From assembly GCF_014282275.1 (NCBI RefSeq), contig NZ_VFIA01000003.1, positions 186,001-250,000 of the forward strand: a stretch of DNA of 64,000 nucleotides, in the 5' to 3' direction. Under the pieces are notes generated by a model. It saw only the letters and a list, made by a program, of their open reading frames with translations, was not told where the DNA came from and searched no databases. The stretch is from Spirosoma utsteinense. Its GTDB lineage: Bacteria; Bacteroidota; Bacteroidia; Cytophagales; Spirosomataceae. The position numbers and the translations under genes are program-made. Below are positions 62,924 to 64,000 of the stretch, one piece after another; within the stretch, counting starts at the first letter, position 1, and each line of letters starts with the position of its first letter.

Positions 62924-64000
62924 TTATACCAATTCCTCTTCTGGCTGTTTCTCCCGGCGCATCTCAAGCGCCGGATCTTTCTTGCCAAACCACTTCATCC
63001 GAACCCGCTCGTTGATCCAGTACAAACAAGGCACGATTACCAGTGTCAGTACGGTAGAGAAGGTCAGACCGTAGATGATGGTCCAGGCCAGAATATTCCA
63101 GAATACCGACGAATCGCCACCGACGACCACGTGTGGGTCAAAGTCGCGGAACAAACCAACGAAATCGACCGTCAGGCCAAACGCCAGCGGGATCAGACCA
63201 AGCACCGCAGCCGATGCGGTCAGTAATACCGGTGTCAGTCGGATACCGCCCCCTTCAATGATGGCTTCGCGAAGAGGAACACCCCGACCCCGCAACTCTT
63301 CAATAAATTCAATGAGCAGGATACCGTTCTTCACCACAATCCCCGCCAGAGCGATGATCCCCACGCCCGACATAATGACCGAGAATGATTTACCAGTAAT
63401 GACGAAGCCCAGGAACACCCCGATCAGCGACAGCAGGATGGTAACGAAGATGATCAGCGGCTTCACAACCGAGTTGAACTGGGTAGCCAGAATCAGGTAG
63501 ATCAGCAGAATAGCAATGCCAAAAGCGGAGATCAGGAATGTCATCGACTCCTGCTGGTCTTCCTGCTCACCACCCATTTTGATGGTATAGCCATTCGGTA
63601 CCTCTATATCATTTACTACTTGCTGAATCTGGGCTACGATCTGGTTGGCATTGAAACCCGGAACTACGTCGGAATTCAAGGTAACAAGGCGTTCCTGATT
63701 TTTGCGGTTGATCTGACTGAATGTCGTCGAGTAGCTGATATTGGCCACCGACGTAATGGGCACCTGCCGAAGCTGGCCACCCGTTGACATATCACGATAT
63801 ACCACGTTGAGGCTCAACAGGCGGTCGATCTGGCTGCGATCGTCTGGTTTCAGACGGACCATGATCGGATATTCGTCCTTCGCATCCCGGAATCGTGACA
63901 CCTCCGTACCAAACAAAGCGGTCCGGATAGCCAGCGCCACCTGTCCTGATGAGATGCCTTCACGCTCGGCCTTATCCCGGTCGATGTTGATAACAATCTC
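62924..64000 (-). CDS. RND efflux transporter permease, C-terminal part (5' end outside window)
   Basis: 358 residues visible; the frame stays open to the right edge. Motifs of AcrB/CusA/MdtB-type RND pumps are present: EIVINIDRDKAEREGI, KAIRTALFG-type AIRTALFGTEVSRF, GGEQEDQQESM, then transmembrane helices with GIIALAGIVVKNGILLIEF and LRGRGVPLREAI, SAAAVLGLIPLAFG (here ASAAVLGLIPLAFGL) and the final hydrophobic helix. Drug or metal export is the usual role; the substrate is unknown. The periplasmic adaptor and outer-membrane channel genes would lie to the right. Confidence 0.93.
   Translation of the reverse strand, partial: EIVINIDRDKAEREGISSGQVALAIRTALFGTEVSRFRDAKDEYPIMVRLKPDDRSQIDRLLSLNVVYRDMSTGGQLRQVPITSVANISYSTTFSQINRKNQERLVTLNSDVVPGFNANQIVAQIQQVVNDIEVPNGYTIKMGGEQEDQQESMTFLISAFGIAILLIYLILATQFNSVVKPLIIFVTILLSLIGVFLGFVITGKSFSVIMSGVGIIALAGIVVKNGILLIEFIEELRGRGVPLREAIIEGGGIRLTPVLLTASAAVLGLIPLAFGLTVDFVGLFRDFDPHVVVGGDSSVFWNILAWTIIYGLTFSTVLTLVIVPCLYWINERVRMKWFGKKDPALEMRREKQPEEELV

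Noticed and set aside
1-64000. tRNA, rRNA, CRISPR arrays, insertion sequences
   Set aside because: No cloverleaf, rRNA core, regularly spaced repeat array or transposase frame was recognised by reading; a tRNAscan or ISfinder run was not possible.

Overview
The window looks like chromosomal DNA of a Bacteroidota bacterium of the order Cytophagales, closest in feel to Spirosoma and relatives. This is an inference from gene content: OmpA/PD40 proteins, ECF sigma/anti-sigma pairs, SusC-like VVVVGYG motifs, DUF2141, LVIVD and PVC-type cytochrome proteins, promoters of the TAnnTTTG type and weak ribosome sites. No rRNA, tRNA, CRISPR array, insertion sequence or prophage was recognised. Both window edges cut genes.

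Layout. 1-5 kb: envelope proteins, a transglutaminase-like protein and an OmpA/PD40 protein. 5.1-5.6 kb: a hicBA toxin-antitoxin pair whose toxin gene is frameshifted. 5.6-7.9 kb: UvrD/PcrA helicase. 8.3-10.6 kb: ECF sigma factor, membrane anti-sigma candidate and an exported DUF4097-like protein. 10.7-17.6 kb: cupin, tpiA, a double-DTG PDZ aspartic protease, a PhoR/PhoB-like two-component pair with a TTAACA direct repeat upstream, and an AI-2E family permease. 16.9-21 kb: a leftward operon with acyl-CoA dehydrogenase, phosphotransferase, isochorismatase-like hydrolase and LON-domain protein. 21.3-27.3 kb: DUF2141 protein, SDR, gluconate dehydrogenase subunit 3, GMC oxidoreductase, GH1-like protein and alpha/beta hydrolase.

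27.3-35.7 kb is a complete tryptophan operon, trpEGDCF-[toxin-antitoxin]-trpBA, followed by hisIE. It is preceded by a leader peptide with three consecutive Trp codons and an intrinsic terminator, which together give a classical attenuator. A PIN-domain toxin module sits inside the operon between trpF and trpB. 35.7-38 kb: small membrane protein, a 41-nt perfect palindrome, amine oxidase and RidA. 38-48.8 kb: a very large alpha-2-macroglobulin with a thioester motif and an inserted SusC-like segment, a PVC-type cytochrome c/HEAT protein and a TIM-barrel isomerase-like protein. 49-53.5 kb: a second ECF sigma operon holding a sensor/beta-barrel protein, two lipoproteins and a serpin. 53.7-64 kb: LVIVD protein, outer-membrane protein, typA, small exported proteins, dienelactone hydrolase, metallophosphoesterase, CBM9-like protein and the end of an RND efflux pump.

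The gene-dense sequence is punctuated by long inverted repeats. One family built on TGAATGAGTGA occurs in five intergenic spaces, and several hairpins double as terminators. The most interesting items are the trp attenuator, the toxin-antitoxin insertion in the trp operon, the alpha-2-macroglobulin/SusC-plug hybrid, the serpin in a sigma-factor operon, and the repeat families.
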